Origin: Kribbella antiqua
Lineage (GTDB): Bacteria > Actinomycetota > Actinomycetes > Propionibacteriales > Kribbellaceae
Reading direction: 5' to 3'
Length of the DNA stretch: 64,000 bases
Assembly: GCF_004345665.1 (NCBI RefSeq)
Contig: NZ_SLWR01000015.1
Span: 62,001 to 126,000 of the forward strand
Shown: positions 41,248 to 49,527 of the stretch, piece after piece
Layout of the letters: every line of letters starts with the position of its first letter
How positions within the stretch are numbered: the stretch's first letter is position 1
Translations under genes and position numbers: made by a program
Notes under the pieces: model-generated
What the model saw: only the letters and a program-made list of their open reading frames with translations
Database searches by the model: none
What the model was told of the DNA's origin: nothing

Positions 41248-41293
41248 AGCGGCCCGCCGAAACTGCCGCAGGGGACGGTTCCGGCGGGCCGCT
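41248..41293 (-). terminator. Hairpin downstream of the VOC gene
   Basis: Perfect 11-bp stem AGCGGCCCGCC / GGCGGGCCGCT with a 24-base loop. It lies in the 338-base gene-free stretch 40996-41333, about 40 bases after the VOC stop on the minus strand. The rest of that gap includes an A+T-richer patch (about 41165-41230) that may hold the purA promoter, but I could not assign boxes. Confidence 0.6.
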
Positions 41294-41333
41294 TCCTTAT
41301 GTTCTGGACAAGACCAGAGCGCGAGGAAGCCTT

Positions 41334-41834
41334 CTATTGCAGGCCTTCCGGGCTCGAGGCGAGCCACTCCTTCACCCGGCGATCCGCCTCCTCGCGGGAC
41401 ACGTCCTCGACCTTCGTCAGGATCGCCCAGCGGTGCCCGAACGGGTCGATCACCGTGCCGTACCGGTCGCCGGTCATGAACGTCTGAACTTCCTCCACCG
41501 GCGTCGCGCCCGCCTCGACCGCCTTCGCGAAGGTCGCGTCCACATCCGGCACGTAGTGCACCAGCGAGGAGTGCACCCACTCGCCGTTGGGCGCCCGCAG
41601 CCCGATCTGCGGCATCTGGTCGCTCAACTGCAGCATCGAGTTCCCGAACTTCAGCTCCGCCTGACCGACCCGCCCATCCGGCAGGTCCTGCCGGCTGATC
41701 ACCTCGGCCCCGAACACCGACTGGTAGAACTCGATCGCCTTCGGGCCGTCCGGTACGGCGAGGTACGGGGTCAGCGAGTGATAACCGTCGGGGATGGGCC
41801 GAACTACCATGTCTCTGTCCGTGTTCGTCGTCAT
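41334..41834 (-). CDS. VOC-superfamily (PhnB/glyoxalase-like) protein
   Basis: A 166-residue vicinal-oxygen-chelate protein with the paired beta-alpha-beta-beta-beta units: PYLAVPDGPKAIEFYQSVFGAEVI (about 23-46) and HYVPDVDATFAKAVEAGA...DRYGTVIDPFGHRWAIL (about 93-141). The DPFGH-W-x-I motif is typical. Divergent from an AraC-family gene (57-base gap) that may control it. Members include isomerases, resistance proteins and inactive binders; no specific substrate is implied. Confidence 0.85.
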   Translation of the reverse strand: MTTNTDRDMVVRPIPDGYHSLTPYLAVPDGPKAIEFYQSVFGAEVISRQDLPDGRVGQAELKFGNSMLQLSDQMPQIGLRAPNGEWVHSSLVHYVPDVDATFAKAVEAGATPVEEVQTFMTGDRYGTVIDPFGHRWAILTKVEDVSREEADRRVKEWLASSPEGLQ

Positions 41835-41891
41835 GACTCTTAGTCAACCCGCGGAACGCGGTTCCGGTCTTGTAAGAAAGCGACATCCACA

Positions 41892-42713
41892 GTGACCACG
41901 CCTCCGTCCGACAGCGAGAAGGGCATCCTGCATCCGCGGGAGCAGGCCCGGCATCGCACTCTGAGCCGGCTCGCGGCCGGGCCGGAGGTCGGCCGGTTCG
42001 TGGAGTGGTACTGGATCGTCGAGTGGGAGCTGGACGAGCCGTACACGGCCGAGGTGCTGCCGTTCCCTTCAGTGAACGTCACCTTCGAGCAGCCAGGCGG
42101 CGCGTTCGTGAACGGGGTCAGCACGCGCAAGTTCTCACGTGAGCTAACCGGCAGGGGGCGAGTGTTCGGGGTCAAGTTCTGGGCCGGTGGCTTCGGCGCG
42201 GTGACCGGGCTCGATGTCGCGTCGTTCCGCGATCAGGTGCTGCCGCTGACCGCGGTGTTCCCGGATGGCGACCGGCTGGCGGACCTGATGTTCGCCGAGG
42301 ATTCCGACGTACGGCGTCGTGCGGTGTTCGAGGCGTTCCTGCGCGATCACCTGGTACCGCCGGATCCGTCGTACGAACTGGTCCGTGAAATCGTCGCGGC
42401 GATGGCGGAGGACCGCTCGGTGGCGCGAGTGGACCAGATCACCGAGCGCTTCGGCATACCGATCCGCACCCTGCAACGGCTCTTCCGCCGGTACGTCGGC
42501 GTCGGCCCGAAGTGGGTCCTGCGCCGCTACCGCCTGCACGACGGCGCCGAACTCCTGGCCCAAGGCGAAGTAGCCGAGCTCGCAGAGCTGTCTGCGTCGC
42601 TCGGCTACTTCGACCAGGCTCACTTCTCCAAAGAGTTCAAGCAGCAGATCGGCCTCACCCCAGCCGAATACGCCGCCCGAGCCGCCGCCGAACGCCAAAT
42701 CACCTACCGCTGA
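41892..42713 (+). CDS. AraC-family transcriptional regulator
   Basis: A 273-residue regulator starting at GTG 41892. The N-terminal part (about 20-140) is an effector-like domain with WYWIVEWELDEPYTAEVLPFPSVNVTF and KFWAGGFGAVTGLD, of the type seen in many actinobacterial AraC proteins (DUF6597-like). The C-terminal double HTH runs from about residue 165 to 260: ARVDQITERFGIPIRTLQRLFRRYVGVGPKWVLRRYRL, then ASLGYFDQAHFSKEFKQQIGLTPAEYA. Probable control of the divergent VOC gene. Confidence 0.88.
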   Translation: MTTPPSDSEKGILHPREQARHRTLSRLAAGPEVGRFVEWYWIVEWELDEPYTAEVLPFPSVNVTFEQPGGAFVNGVSTRKFSRELTGRGRVFGVKFWAGGFGAVTGLDVASFRDQVLPLTAVFPDGDRLADLMFAEDSDVRRRAVFEAFLRDHLVPPDPSYELVREIVAAMAEDRSVARVDQITERFGIPIRTLQRLFRRYVGVGPKWVLRRYRLHDGAELLAQGEVAELAELSASLGYFDQAHFSKEFKQQIGLTPAEYAARAAAERQITYR

Positions 42714-42741
42714 GCCTCGCACGGCGGCATGACCGCGCACG

Positions 42742-42974
42742 TCAAGGCCACATCTTGGTGATCCGACCTCGGTCGTGCACATGCCAGAAGCCGACAGAGG
42801 CTCGGCTACTCGCTCTCAAGATGGCTTGCTCGGCGTCGACAAAACGCTGGGCCATCTCAGCCAGCCCCAGGTTGCCGGAGGCAAGGCAGAAGAGATGTCC
42901 GCTGTCCAATGCGTAGCTGTTGCTTTGCCGAGGCTGCGATCGAAGAAGAACTCAGGCGGCTTGGCGGAGGACAT
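42742..42974 (-). pseudogene. Truncated PIN-like toxin of a DUF433 toxin-antitoxin pair
   Basis: From an ATG at 42974, inside the end of the antitoxin gene, a frame encodes MSSAKPPEFFFDRSLGK, the normal opening of a PIN-like toxin, and then ends in out-of-frame residues at 42816. In another frame, stopping at 42742, the normal C-terminus follows: DSGHLFCLASGNLGLAEMAQRF...AEQAIL...GFWHVHDRGRITKMWP. The central part expected in the family, with the conserved acidic residues and a LLTKDKRIRYR-like segment, is missing. So an internal deletion with frame change has destroyed the toxin. Family recognition is from memory of such pairs. Confidence 0.65.
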
Positions 42975-43590
42975 TCTCTACAACATCCGCGGGGAGTTCG
43001 TACTCCTCGGCGACAGCACTGATGGGCTCGCCCGTCCTCCACAGGGAGACCATCGCCTCGACAGGAACCTTGCTCTTGGCAAGAACTGGAGCCCCCCAGC
43101 CGAACCTCGGATCGATGACAACCTCGGCTTCGGACGGGAACTGCGGAAGCCTCAGTCGCGCTGGATGACCGGAAGCGTCCCAACTGATGTAAGTCAGATA
43201 CTCCGAAATGACCTCAGGGAAGGCGATCTGACGATCTCGCCCATGAACCAGCGACTCGTCCGCCACTCTGACGAACAATCCGATGCCGTCCGTCGCGATG
43301 CGTTCGCTGGCCAACGCATACTGGTCGTTGAACTCGGATCTCGCCAGGTCTGCCGCACGACGGATGTCGGACATGGAGAAACCGAGCTCACGCAGTGTCC
43401 GAAGTACATAAGCCTCGATGATTCCGACGAACGGGACTCGCGGCCAGCCGCGCCGTTCGGGGACGACTGCGTGGACCAGAGGCATCTGAGACGCGTCTGC
43501 GAGCCAACTGTCCAAGATGGACTCGGGCATCTTGAGATAGCGCGCCGCTTCTCGCGCTGTGAGGAGCGGCGTAGTGAAGATGTCGGTCAT
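42952..43590 (-). CDS. DUF433 antitoxin-type protein with N-terminal HTH
   Basis: A 212-residue protein. An excisionase/MerR-like helix-turn-helix opens it (TAREAARYLKMPESILDSWL, about 10-29). The C-terminal 55 residues (VVIDPRFGWGAPVLAKSKVPVEAMVSLWRTGEPISAVAEEYELPADVVENVL) are a DUF433 domain, typical of antitoxins of VapBC-like PIN pairs. It would bind its toxin and autoregulate. The toxin gene, overlapping its end, is broken, so this is now an orphan or decaying antitoxin. Base composition of this stretch looks lower in G+C than its neighbours, fitting transfer. Confidence 0.8.
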   Translation of the reverse strand: MTDIFTTPLLTAREAARYLKMPESILDSWLADASQMPLVHAVVPERRGWPRVPFVGIIEAYVLRTLRELGFSMSDIRRAADLARSEFNDQYALASERIATDGIGLFVRVADESLVHGRDRQIAFPEVISEYLTYISWDASGHPARLRLPQFPSEAEVVIDPRFGWGAPVLAKSKVPVEAMVSLWRTGEPISAVAEEYELPADVVENVLRQAA

Positions 43591-43696
43591 TCGCTGCCCC
43601 CTCCGCTCGGCCGACTCCACCCTACCGGTGAACTCACTCCTGCCACCACAACCACACCACTGCGCCGCGACGAACGTCGGATCGGGTACCGCCGAC

Positions 43697-43726
43697 GCAC
43701 CTCCCGGGGCGTCCCGCGGGAGGTGC
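43697..43726 (-). terminator. Terminator of the pectinolytic locus
   Basis: Perfect 10-bp stem GCACCTCCCG / CGGGAGGTGC with a 10-base loop, 11 bases after the PL11 stop codon on the minus strand. Confidence 0.65.
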
Positions 43727-43736
43727 CTGCTCGGTG

Positions 43737-46490
43737 TCAGCCGGCGTAGCGGATATTCGGCCGCTTTGGTTGGGTCATGCCTTGGCCGATGAAGAAGCTG
43801 GTGTGGGGTGGTTGGTTGTAGGCGGTGTTCTGCCAGGCGACGCCTAGGCGGTAGACGGGATCGTGCATGAGCGTGTGGATCCGCCGGTCGGTCTCGTACG
43901 GCGTGCTGTAGATGCGTAGCTCCGAACTGTCCGCGCTGCGCCAGGCGATCTCCTCACGCCAGTCGCCGAACAGGTCGGCCTGGATCGCCGGCGTGCCTTT
44001 GGTGTGGTTGTTCGACCGTGCTTCCGGATCGCTGAGCAGCACGCCGACGGTCTGCGTTTCCCAGTTCCACTTTGCGATCGTCGGCGTACCGGTCGAGGTC
44101 GCGGCGTTCCAGTCGTGGTCGACGATCTCGCGCAGCGGGTCACCGTCCCACCAGGCCAGGAAGTTTGCCGCGGGGATGGTTGTCGAGAGCAACTCACCGG
44201 TCGACGACTTCAGCTGCCCGACCCGCGAGTTCCAGGCCGCGTCACCACCGACGGCCCAGCCTTCCGCACCTGGGTACCGCGGATCGATGTCACCCGCCGC
44301 GGCCCGGCCGGTGTCGCGGTCGGCCGGGATGTCCCACAGGATTTCGCCCGTACGCGCGTCCCGCATCGTCGCGCCGCGGTTGCCACTGCGGCCCATGTCC
44401 TCGTGCGCCGCGAAGACCTCGAGCCCTGGTCGGGCCGGGATCAGGTCGGACACGTGCAACGCGTCGCCGTGCCCCAGACCGGTGCTGTAGAGCAACGAAC
44501 CGTCGTCGTCGACCGCCATCGAACCGAAGATGATCTCGTCCTTGCCGTCGGCATCGACATCGGCGACGGACAGGTTGTGGTTACCCATCCCGTAGCCGCC
44601 TTCGCTGCCCTCGTTGCTGGAGTCGAACACCCACCGCTGCCGCAGCTTCCCGCCGACCAGGTCGTACGCCGCCAGCACTGCGCGCGTGTAGTAGCCACGG
44701 GTGAACACGACACTCGGGTGCTCGCCGTCCAGGTAGGCCACACCAGCCAGGAACCGGTCGACACGGTTGCCGTAGGTGTCACCCCACGCGCCGACGTCAC
44801 CCCGCGCTGGGGTGTAGTCCACGGTGTCCAGCGCCTTGCCGGTCAGCCCTTCGAACACCGTGAGGTACTCCGGTCCGGTGAGTACGTAGCCAGAGCTGTT
44901 GCGGTAGTCGGCGTTCGGGTCGCCAATCACGGTGCCCGCGGCGTCCGTCGTACCATCGGCTGTCTTCATGGTGACCTCAGCCCGGCCGTCGCCGTCGAGG
45001 TCGTACACCTGGACCTGCGTGTAGTGAGCGCCGGCGCGGATGTTCGGGCCCAGGCTGATGCGCCAGAGCCGCGTGCCGTCCAGCTTGTAGGCGTCGACGT
45101 ACACGATGCCGGTGTAGCCGGCCTGTGAGTTGTCCTTGGCGTTGGACGGCGCCCAGAGCTGGATGATCTCGTAGCTGCCGTCACCGTCGACGTCGCCCAC
45201 ACTGGCGTCGCCTGCGCTGTAGCTGTAGGGCTGGCCGTCCTTGGTGTAGTCATCGGCCGGCTTGTCCAGCGGCACCGCGAAGTAGCTCTTCGACCAGGTG
45301 CCGAACTCCTTGGTCACTGGGTACTCGCGCTCGTCGTCGATCATCTTTATGACGTAGCGCGAGGTGGACTTGCCGCCCGCGTCGAGGAAGTTCGTGCTGG
45401 TCTTGATCGGTTTGGCGTTGATCCGGACGCCGTCGCGGTAGACGTTGAACCCGAGCGACTGCCGGTCCGTTCCCAGCAGCCGCCAGCCGACCAGCACCTT
45501 GCCGTCCGCTGTAGGCACCGCCGAAGGCGCCCGCTCGAGACGCTCGGCCTGGCGCTTGAGCACGGTCACCGCCGGGGTGGTCAGTGTGGTGGACGGCGTC
45601 GAGACACCGCCCGCATTGACCGCTCTCACCTGGTAGTAGTACTTGATCGTCGTCAGGACAGTCTTGTCGGTGAACGTCTTGTCAGCGGTCAACCCGACGG
45701 TGCGGTAGACACCGTCTGCTGCCTCCGAACGGGCGACAAGATAGGCCGATGCGGTCGGCGCCTGCTGCCAATGGAAGGTCAGCTGGTTCTTGTCGATGTC
45801 CTGCAGCTGCAGGAGCCTCGGCGCGGCCGGCACCGGAACGCTCGCATCAACGACCGCTGCCCTTACTGTTGCTGAGGGCACCGATTCCAGGCCGGTGTTG
45901 TCGAGAGCGGTGACTTCGTAGTCGTAGGTCAGACCCGCCACGACTGTGTTGTCTGTGAAGCCGGGTGTTGTCGTGTCGGCGATCTTGACCGGCTTGGCGT
46001 TCTCAGGGCCTTGGCGGTACACCCTGTATCCGGCTGCGTCGTCGGCTGCCGTCCAGGCGATTGTTGCGGTGTGCTGGTTGGCGTTCAGGGACTCGACCTT
46101 GAGTCCGGTCGGTGCCACCAGCAACGGCGTGACCTCGATGCCGTTGAGCCGTGAGCCCGCACCGCCGATCACGACGTTCAGCTGGCTGTCGCCGACGGAG
46201 ACCGGCCCGTGCAACCGCTCGGTGACGCTGGCCCGGCCCGCGTTGCCGTTGCCCGAAGCACGTCCTTCGATGGTGAAGTCGGTCCGGGTCGTGCCGATCC
46301 AGTCGCCGCTGTAGGTCTTGACCATGTAGGTCCCGTTCGGTACGTCGAGCTTGAACTCGAACGGGCTGCCGGACAGCACGAAGTCGCGTTGCAGGTCGTT
46401 GGGGACTCCCGCCGTACTGCCGCGATCCCGGTCACCCAGTGCGTCAGGCGGCTGAGTGAAGCCGAAGCCGCGCTCCGGTGTGTAGGTCAT
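43737..46490 (-). CDS. Rhamnogalacturonan lyase (PL11) part of a split multimodular enzyme
   Basis: A 917-residue frame. Residues 1-120 continue a carbohydrate-binding-like domain whose first strands lie upstream of the ATG in the same frame. Two fibronectin-III domains follow (about 125-215 and 225-315). Residues about 325-915 are a PL11 beta-propeller lyase, YesW-like, with repeated calcium-type D-x-D-x-D-G loops (GDVDGDGSYEII, VYDLDGDGRAEV, VADVDADGKDEIIF) and VYRLGVAWQNTAYNQPPH near the end. It cleaves rhamnogalacturonan I by beta-elimination. The apparent ATG at 46490 is probably internal: reading back in frame to 46597 restores KYKFDFGPAGSPVAAGY, so this frame and the next feature were one gene. 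Confidence 0.85.
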   Translation of the reverse strand: MTYTPERGFGFTQPPDALGDRDRGSTAGVPNDLQRDFVLSGSPFEFKLDVPNGTYMVKTYSGDWIGTTRTDFTIEGRASGNGNAGRASVTERLHGPVSVGDSQLNVVIGGAGSRLNGIEVTPLLVAPTGLKVESLNANQHTATIAWTAADDAAGYRVYRQGPENAKPVKIADTTTPGFTDNTVVAGLTYDYEVTALDNTGLESVPSATVRAAVVDASVPVPAAPRLLQLQDIDKNQLTFHWQQAPTASAYLVARSEAADGVYRTVGLTADKTFTDKTVLTTIKYYYQVRAVNAGGVSTPSTTLTTPAVTVLKRQAERLERAPSAVPTADGKVLVGWRLLGTDRQSLGFNVYRDGVRINAKPIKTSTNFLDAGGKSTSRYVIKMIDDEREYPVTKEFGTWSKSYFAVPLDKPADDYTKDGQPYSYSAGDASVGDVDGDGSYEIIQLWAPSNAKDNSQAGYTGIVYVDAYKLDGTRLWRISLGPNIRAGAHYTQVQVYDLDGDGRAEVTMKTADGTTDAAGTVIGDPNADYRNSSGYVLTGPEYLTVFEGLTGKALDTVDYTPARGDVGAWGDTYGNRVDRFLAGVAYLDGEHPSVVFTRGYYTRAVLAAYDLVGGKLRQRWVFDSSNEGSEGGYGMGNHNLSVADVDADGKDEIIFGSMAVDDDGSLLYSTGLGHGDALHVSDLIPARPGLEVFAAHEDMGRSGNRGATMRDARTGEILWDIPADRDTGRAAAGDIDPRYPGAEGWAVGGDAAWNSRVGQLKSSTGELLSTTIPAANFLAWWDGDPLREIVDHDWNAATSTGTPTIAKWNWETQTVGVLLSDPEARSNNHTKGTPAIQADLFGDWREEIAWRSADSSELRIYSTPYETDRRIHTLMHDPVYRLGVAWQNTAYNQPPHTSFFIGQGMTQPKRPNIRYAG

Positions 46491-48070
46491 GGTCCGGCTG
46501 ACCTCGGTGTAGCCGGCTGCGACCGGTGAACCCGCTGGGCCGAAGTCGAACTTGTACTTGGCGCGCTTGGTGGTGAAGGTGATCGCCGTGGAGGCAGCGA
46601 CTCGCCGCGGCCGTTGACGGCTGTGACGTGGTAGCTGTACGCCTGCCCCTCAGCCAGGCCTTGTACGACCGAGCTGGCCGCTGTCGTCGTACCGACCAAG
46701 GTGGAGTCGCGGTAGATGCGGTAGATGTCAGCGCCGTCGGCAGGCGTCCACTTCAGCGTCGCACCGGCGTTGGAGATGCTCGTCGCGATCAGTCCGGTCG
46801 GTGCGGCCGGCACAGTGGCAGGCGGCTCCGCCTCGACTTTGTCGGCTATCGGGACGTCCAGCTCAGCTACGTCCGTCGCGACCAGCCTGGCCATCTGGAT
46901 GGCGCCGTACTCCTGGAAGTGGGTGTCGTCGACGGTCCCGCTCGGGCGGCCCGGGTAGATGCCCGGATCGACGTGCAGGAAGACCGCCTTGGCCGCCTCC
47001 GGACCGATCTGGTCCAGGTACGCGCGGCTGGACGCGGACAGGTCGACCAGGGCGACGCTCTCCTCTGTCGCCAGCTCCTTCATCTTGTCGACGTACTCGG
47101 GGAAGCTAACGTTGAACTTCAGCGTCACCGGGTCGAAGCTGCGGCGGGACACCGGCGTCACCAGCACCGGGACTGCGCCACGCTGCCTGGCTCCGTGGAC
47201 GTAGGTCCGCAGGTACTCCTTGTAGTCCGCGGGCGAGGCGTACCGGTCGTCGACACCCTGGGTCGCGTCGTTGTGGCCGAACTGGACGAACAGGTAGTCG
47301 TTCGGCCGGATCGCGCCGAGGATCTCGTCCAGGCGCCCCTGGCTGATGAAGTTCTTCGAGCTGCGGCCGCCGATCGCCTTGTTGACGAACAGCACGTCAC
47401 TGCTGAAGAAGCGGTTGATCATCTGCCCCCAGCCGGCTTGCGGCGCGAAGCCGGGGTCGTACGTCTGCACGGTCGAGTCACCGGCGATGAAGACGGTCGG
47501 CTTCGCACCTGCGGTCCGGGCCGGAAGCCGGTTGATGACGAGGGAGTTGAGCTTGGCCGCCGTACCGCTGAAGTCCAGGTTCAGCTGGCCGTCGACCAAG
47601 GAGATGGGGAACGTCATGCTGAGGTACTCACCGGCCGGCTTGGCGGTCAGCTGGACCTTCGCCATCTTCTCCGCAGTGATGGCGATCTCGCTGGCCTCGG
47701 CGGCGTCACCGGCGGTGAGAGAGACGGTGTAGTCGCCGTTCGGCAGGTCCACCAGGAACGACGTGGCGCCGACGGTGACGAAGTCCTGCCTGATCGGGTC
47801 GCTTCCACCGCGGTCGGTCGTCGTGACCTTGCTCGGATCGGTGAAGCCGTAGCCGCGGGTGGCGTCGTACTGCAGTGCTCCGACGCCGGAGTAGCCGTCG
47901 GCCACCGGGCTGTCCGGCGTACCGAAGTCGAAGCGGTGGACACCGGAGTAACGTCCGGAGAGGCGCGCGCCGTCTCTCCGGACTGTCTCGGCAGCGTGCG
48001 CCGGGGTTGGCAGCTGGGCGGCTATGGCCAGCGACGCTAGTACGGCGATCAGCCGTCTTGGTGCACTCAT
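46487..48070 (-). CDS. Secreted SGNH acetylesterase (CE12-like) part of the split enzyme
   Basis: From the ATG at 48070 (GGAG upstream) the frame encodes a signal peptide (1-27), a binding domain (about 44-182, opening RFDFGTPDSPVADGY), and a CE12-type rhamnogalacturonan acetylesterase (about 190-405). Its motifs are GDST with Ser199, GGRSSKN (234-240), FGHND (264-268) and DDTHF with Asp381/His384. A fibronectin-III domain follows (about 420-491). After Ser491 the frame turns into a proline/serine-rich nonsense tail to 46487. One added G near 46597 would join it to the lyase frame, giving one secreted protein of about 1,440 residues. Confidence 0.85.
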   Translation of the reverse strand: MSAPRRLIAVLASLAIAAQLPTPAHAAETVRRDGARLSGRYSGVHRFDFGTPDSPVADGYSGVGALQYDATRGYGFTDPSKVTTTDRGGSDPIRQDFVTVGATSFLVDLPNGDYTVSLTAGDAAEASEIAITAEKMAKVQLTAKPAGEYLSMTFPISLVDGQLNLDFSGTAAKLNSLVINRLPARTAGAKPTVFIAGDSTVQTYDPGFAPQAGWGQMINRFFSSDVLFVNKAIGGRSSKNFISQGRLDEILGAIRPNDYLFVQFGHNDATQGVDDRYASPADYKEYLRTYVHGARQRGAVPVLVTPVSRRSFDPVTLKFNVSFPEYVDKMKELATEESVALVDLSASSRAYLDQIGPEAAKAVFLHVDPGIYPGRPSGTVDDTHFQEYGAIQMARLVATDVAELDVPIADKVEAEPPATVPAAPTGLIATSISNAGATLKWTPADGADIYRIYRDSTLVGTTTAASSVVQGLAEGQAYSYHVTAVNGRGESLPPRRSPSPPSAPSTSSTSAQRVHRSQPATPRSAGP

Positions 48071-48088
48071 GGGGAACTCCTGGGCTTG

Positions 48089-48102
48089 GGAAAGCGTTCT
48101 CC
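48089..48102. promoter_or_regulatory. LacI-type operator candidate
   Basis: GGAAAGCGTTCTCC, an imperfect CG-centred palindrome (10 of 14 positions symmetric), 19 bases before the start of the pectinolytic gene. The form matches sites of LacI-family sugar repressors, which would fit an inducible plant-cell-wall enzyme. No LacI gene is present in the window. Confidence 0.45.
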
Positions 48103-48157
48103 AAACGGGTGAGCACTGAGTATCCAGATCACGCACCGTGCCGGATAGACCTCGCGA

Positions 48158-49375
48158 TCAGTCGCGCTGGCCAGAACCGGACAGCCTGACGACCACGGCC
48201 ATCGCGGTGGCTCCCAGTGTTGCCAGCAGAGCGAGGGCGAAGCCGTAGTGCGCGTTGTGGGCGTCGACCACGCGTCCTGCGAACGCTGCCCCCAGAGCGA
48301 TGCCCGCTGCGCTACCCGAGTTCAGCCAGGTGAAGGCCTGCGTGAGTACGGCGGACTCCACCTCCGACTCGGCCAGTACTGCGGAGAGCGTCTGGATCGG
48401 AGCGATGACCAGGCCGGGGAGAGCTAACGCAATCCCAACAGCCAAAGGGGTTTCGACTGCCAGCAGCGGGACAGTGCTCAGCGTGAGCCCGGTGAGCGCC
48501 AGCACGAACTGTGTACGCGCGGCTGTGCGCCAGCGCCTTGCGCCGTAGACGAATCCGGCGACCAGACCGACCAGACTGCTGATGCCGTAGAGCGGTCCGG
48601 CCAGCTCAGGGGTGCCACGGCCAACCGCGTAGGCGGTCACCGAGACCTGCATGCTGCCGAAGAAGATGCCGATACCGATGTTCGTGGCAGCCAGTGCGAG
48701 AAACCCCTTGTACAGAAGGCGTTTCGAGCTCATCCTCGTGTGTGGTGCGGCTGGAGGTGGCGCCGTACGGCGTTGAGCGGCGACTGAGAAGCCACCGGCC
48801 AGCAGCAAGCTCGTGGCCAGCACTGAACCAGTCACTGGGTTCGTTGTGGAGCTGACGATGCCGATGAGAGCCGGGCCGACCATGAAGGCGATGCCGACGC
48901 TCAGGGACTCCAAGGCGAAGGCGGAGGTCAGCAGCGACGTACCTCTGAGTGCGTGAGACCAGCGGGCCGCAACCTGTGCCCCTACCTGCGGGAGAGACCC
49001 GCCTGCGAGGACTCCCGCCGTCATGAGCGAACAGAGTGGTGCATGGGTGACCGTCAAGCCGATCAGCAGCGCTACTGCCGCCGCATGCACGAGCAGCGTG
49101 ATGGGCAGCATGCGGGTCTGGCCGTAGCGGTCGATTAGTCGGGCGACCTGCGGGCCCGCCAACGCCTCTGCTACTGCGAATCCGCCGGTGACGCTGCCTG
49201 CTGCGGCGTACGAGCCAGTCGATCCGTGGACCAGCCAGACAACGCCCAGACTGGTCATGGCAATGCCTATGCGAGCCGGTGCGGCCGCCAGGTAGAACTT
49301 CCACGCTCCGGGAGTACGCAGAGCCGCTGCGTAGTTGCTGGTGGGCGTGCTGATCCGTCCGGTGAGTGCCGGCAC
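48158..49375 (-). CDS. MFS transporter
   Basis: A 405-residue major facilitator with about twelve helices. The cytoplasmic loop between helices 2 and 3 reads ARLIDRYGQTRMLP, a variant of the G-x3-D-R-x-G-R motif A, and the central loop (AAQRRTAPPPAAPHTRMSSKRLLYKG, about 205-230) divides the two six-helix halves. Probably an exporter of drugs or metabolites; no substrate clue. It lies 88 bases downstream of the esterase gene's start on the same strand, but reads away from it. The 152 bases upstream of it show no gene. Confidence 0.85.
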   Translation of the reverse strand: MPALTGRISTPTSNYAAALRTPGAWKFYLAAAPARIGIAMTSLGVVWLVHGSTGSYAAAGSVTGGFAVAEALAGPQVARLIDRYGQTRMLPITLLVHAAAVALLIGLTVTHAPLCSLMTAGVLAGGSLPQVGAQVAARWSHALRGTSLLTSAFALESLSVGIAFMVGPALIGIVSSTTNPVTGSVLATSLLLAGGFSVAAQRRTAPPPAAPHTRMSSKRLLYKGFLALAATNIGIGIFFGSMQVSVTAYAVGRGTPELAGPLYGISSLVGLVAGFVYGARRWRTAARTQFVLALTGLTLSTVPLLAVETPLAVGIALALPGLVIAPIQTLSAVLAESEVESAVLTQAFTWLNSGSAAGIALGAAFAGRVVDAHNAHYGFALALLATLGATAMAVVVRLSGSGQRD

Positions 49376-49527
49376 GGTGATACCTTCCGCTGCCCGATGG
49401 GGCGGGGACTGACCGTGGGCGTCCAGCTTCGCCGGTCTGTCCGAGTCCGCCTACAACCGTCCATGTTGGGCAGGAAGCGGGGACGCTCGCCGCCTGCCGG
49501 CTCTGTCAACGGGCAGAACCTCGTCGT

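Noticed and set aside
46487..46490. ATGA overlap read as translational coupling of two separate pectinolytic genes
   Set aside because: Domain similarity continues upstream of the second ATG and the first frame ends in nonsense sequence, so a frameshift explains the overlap better.
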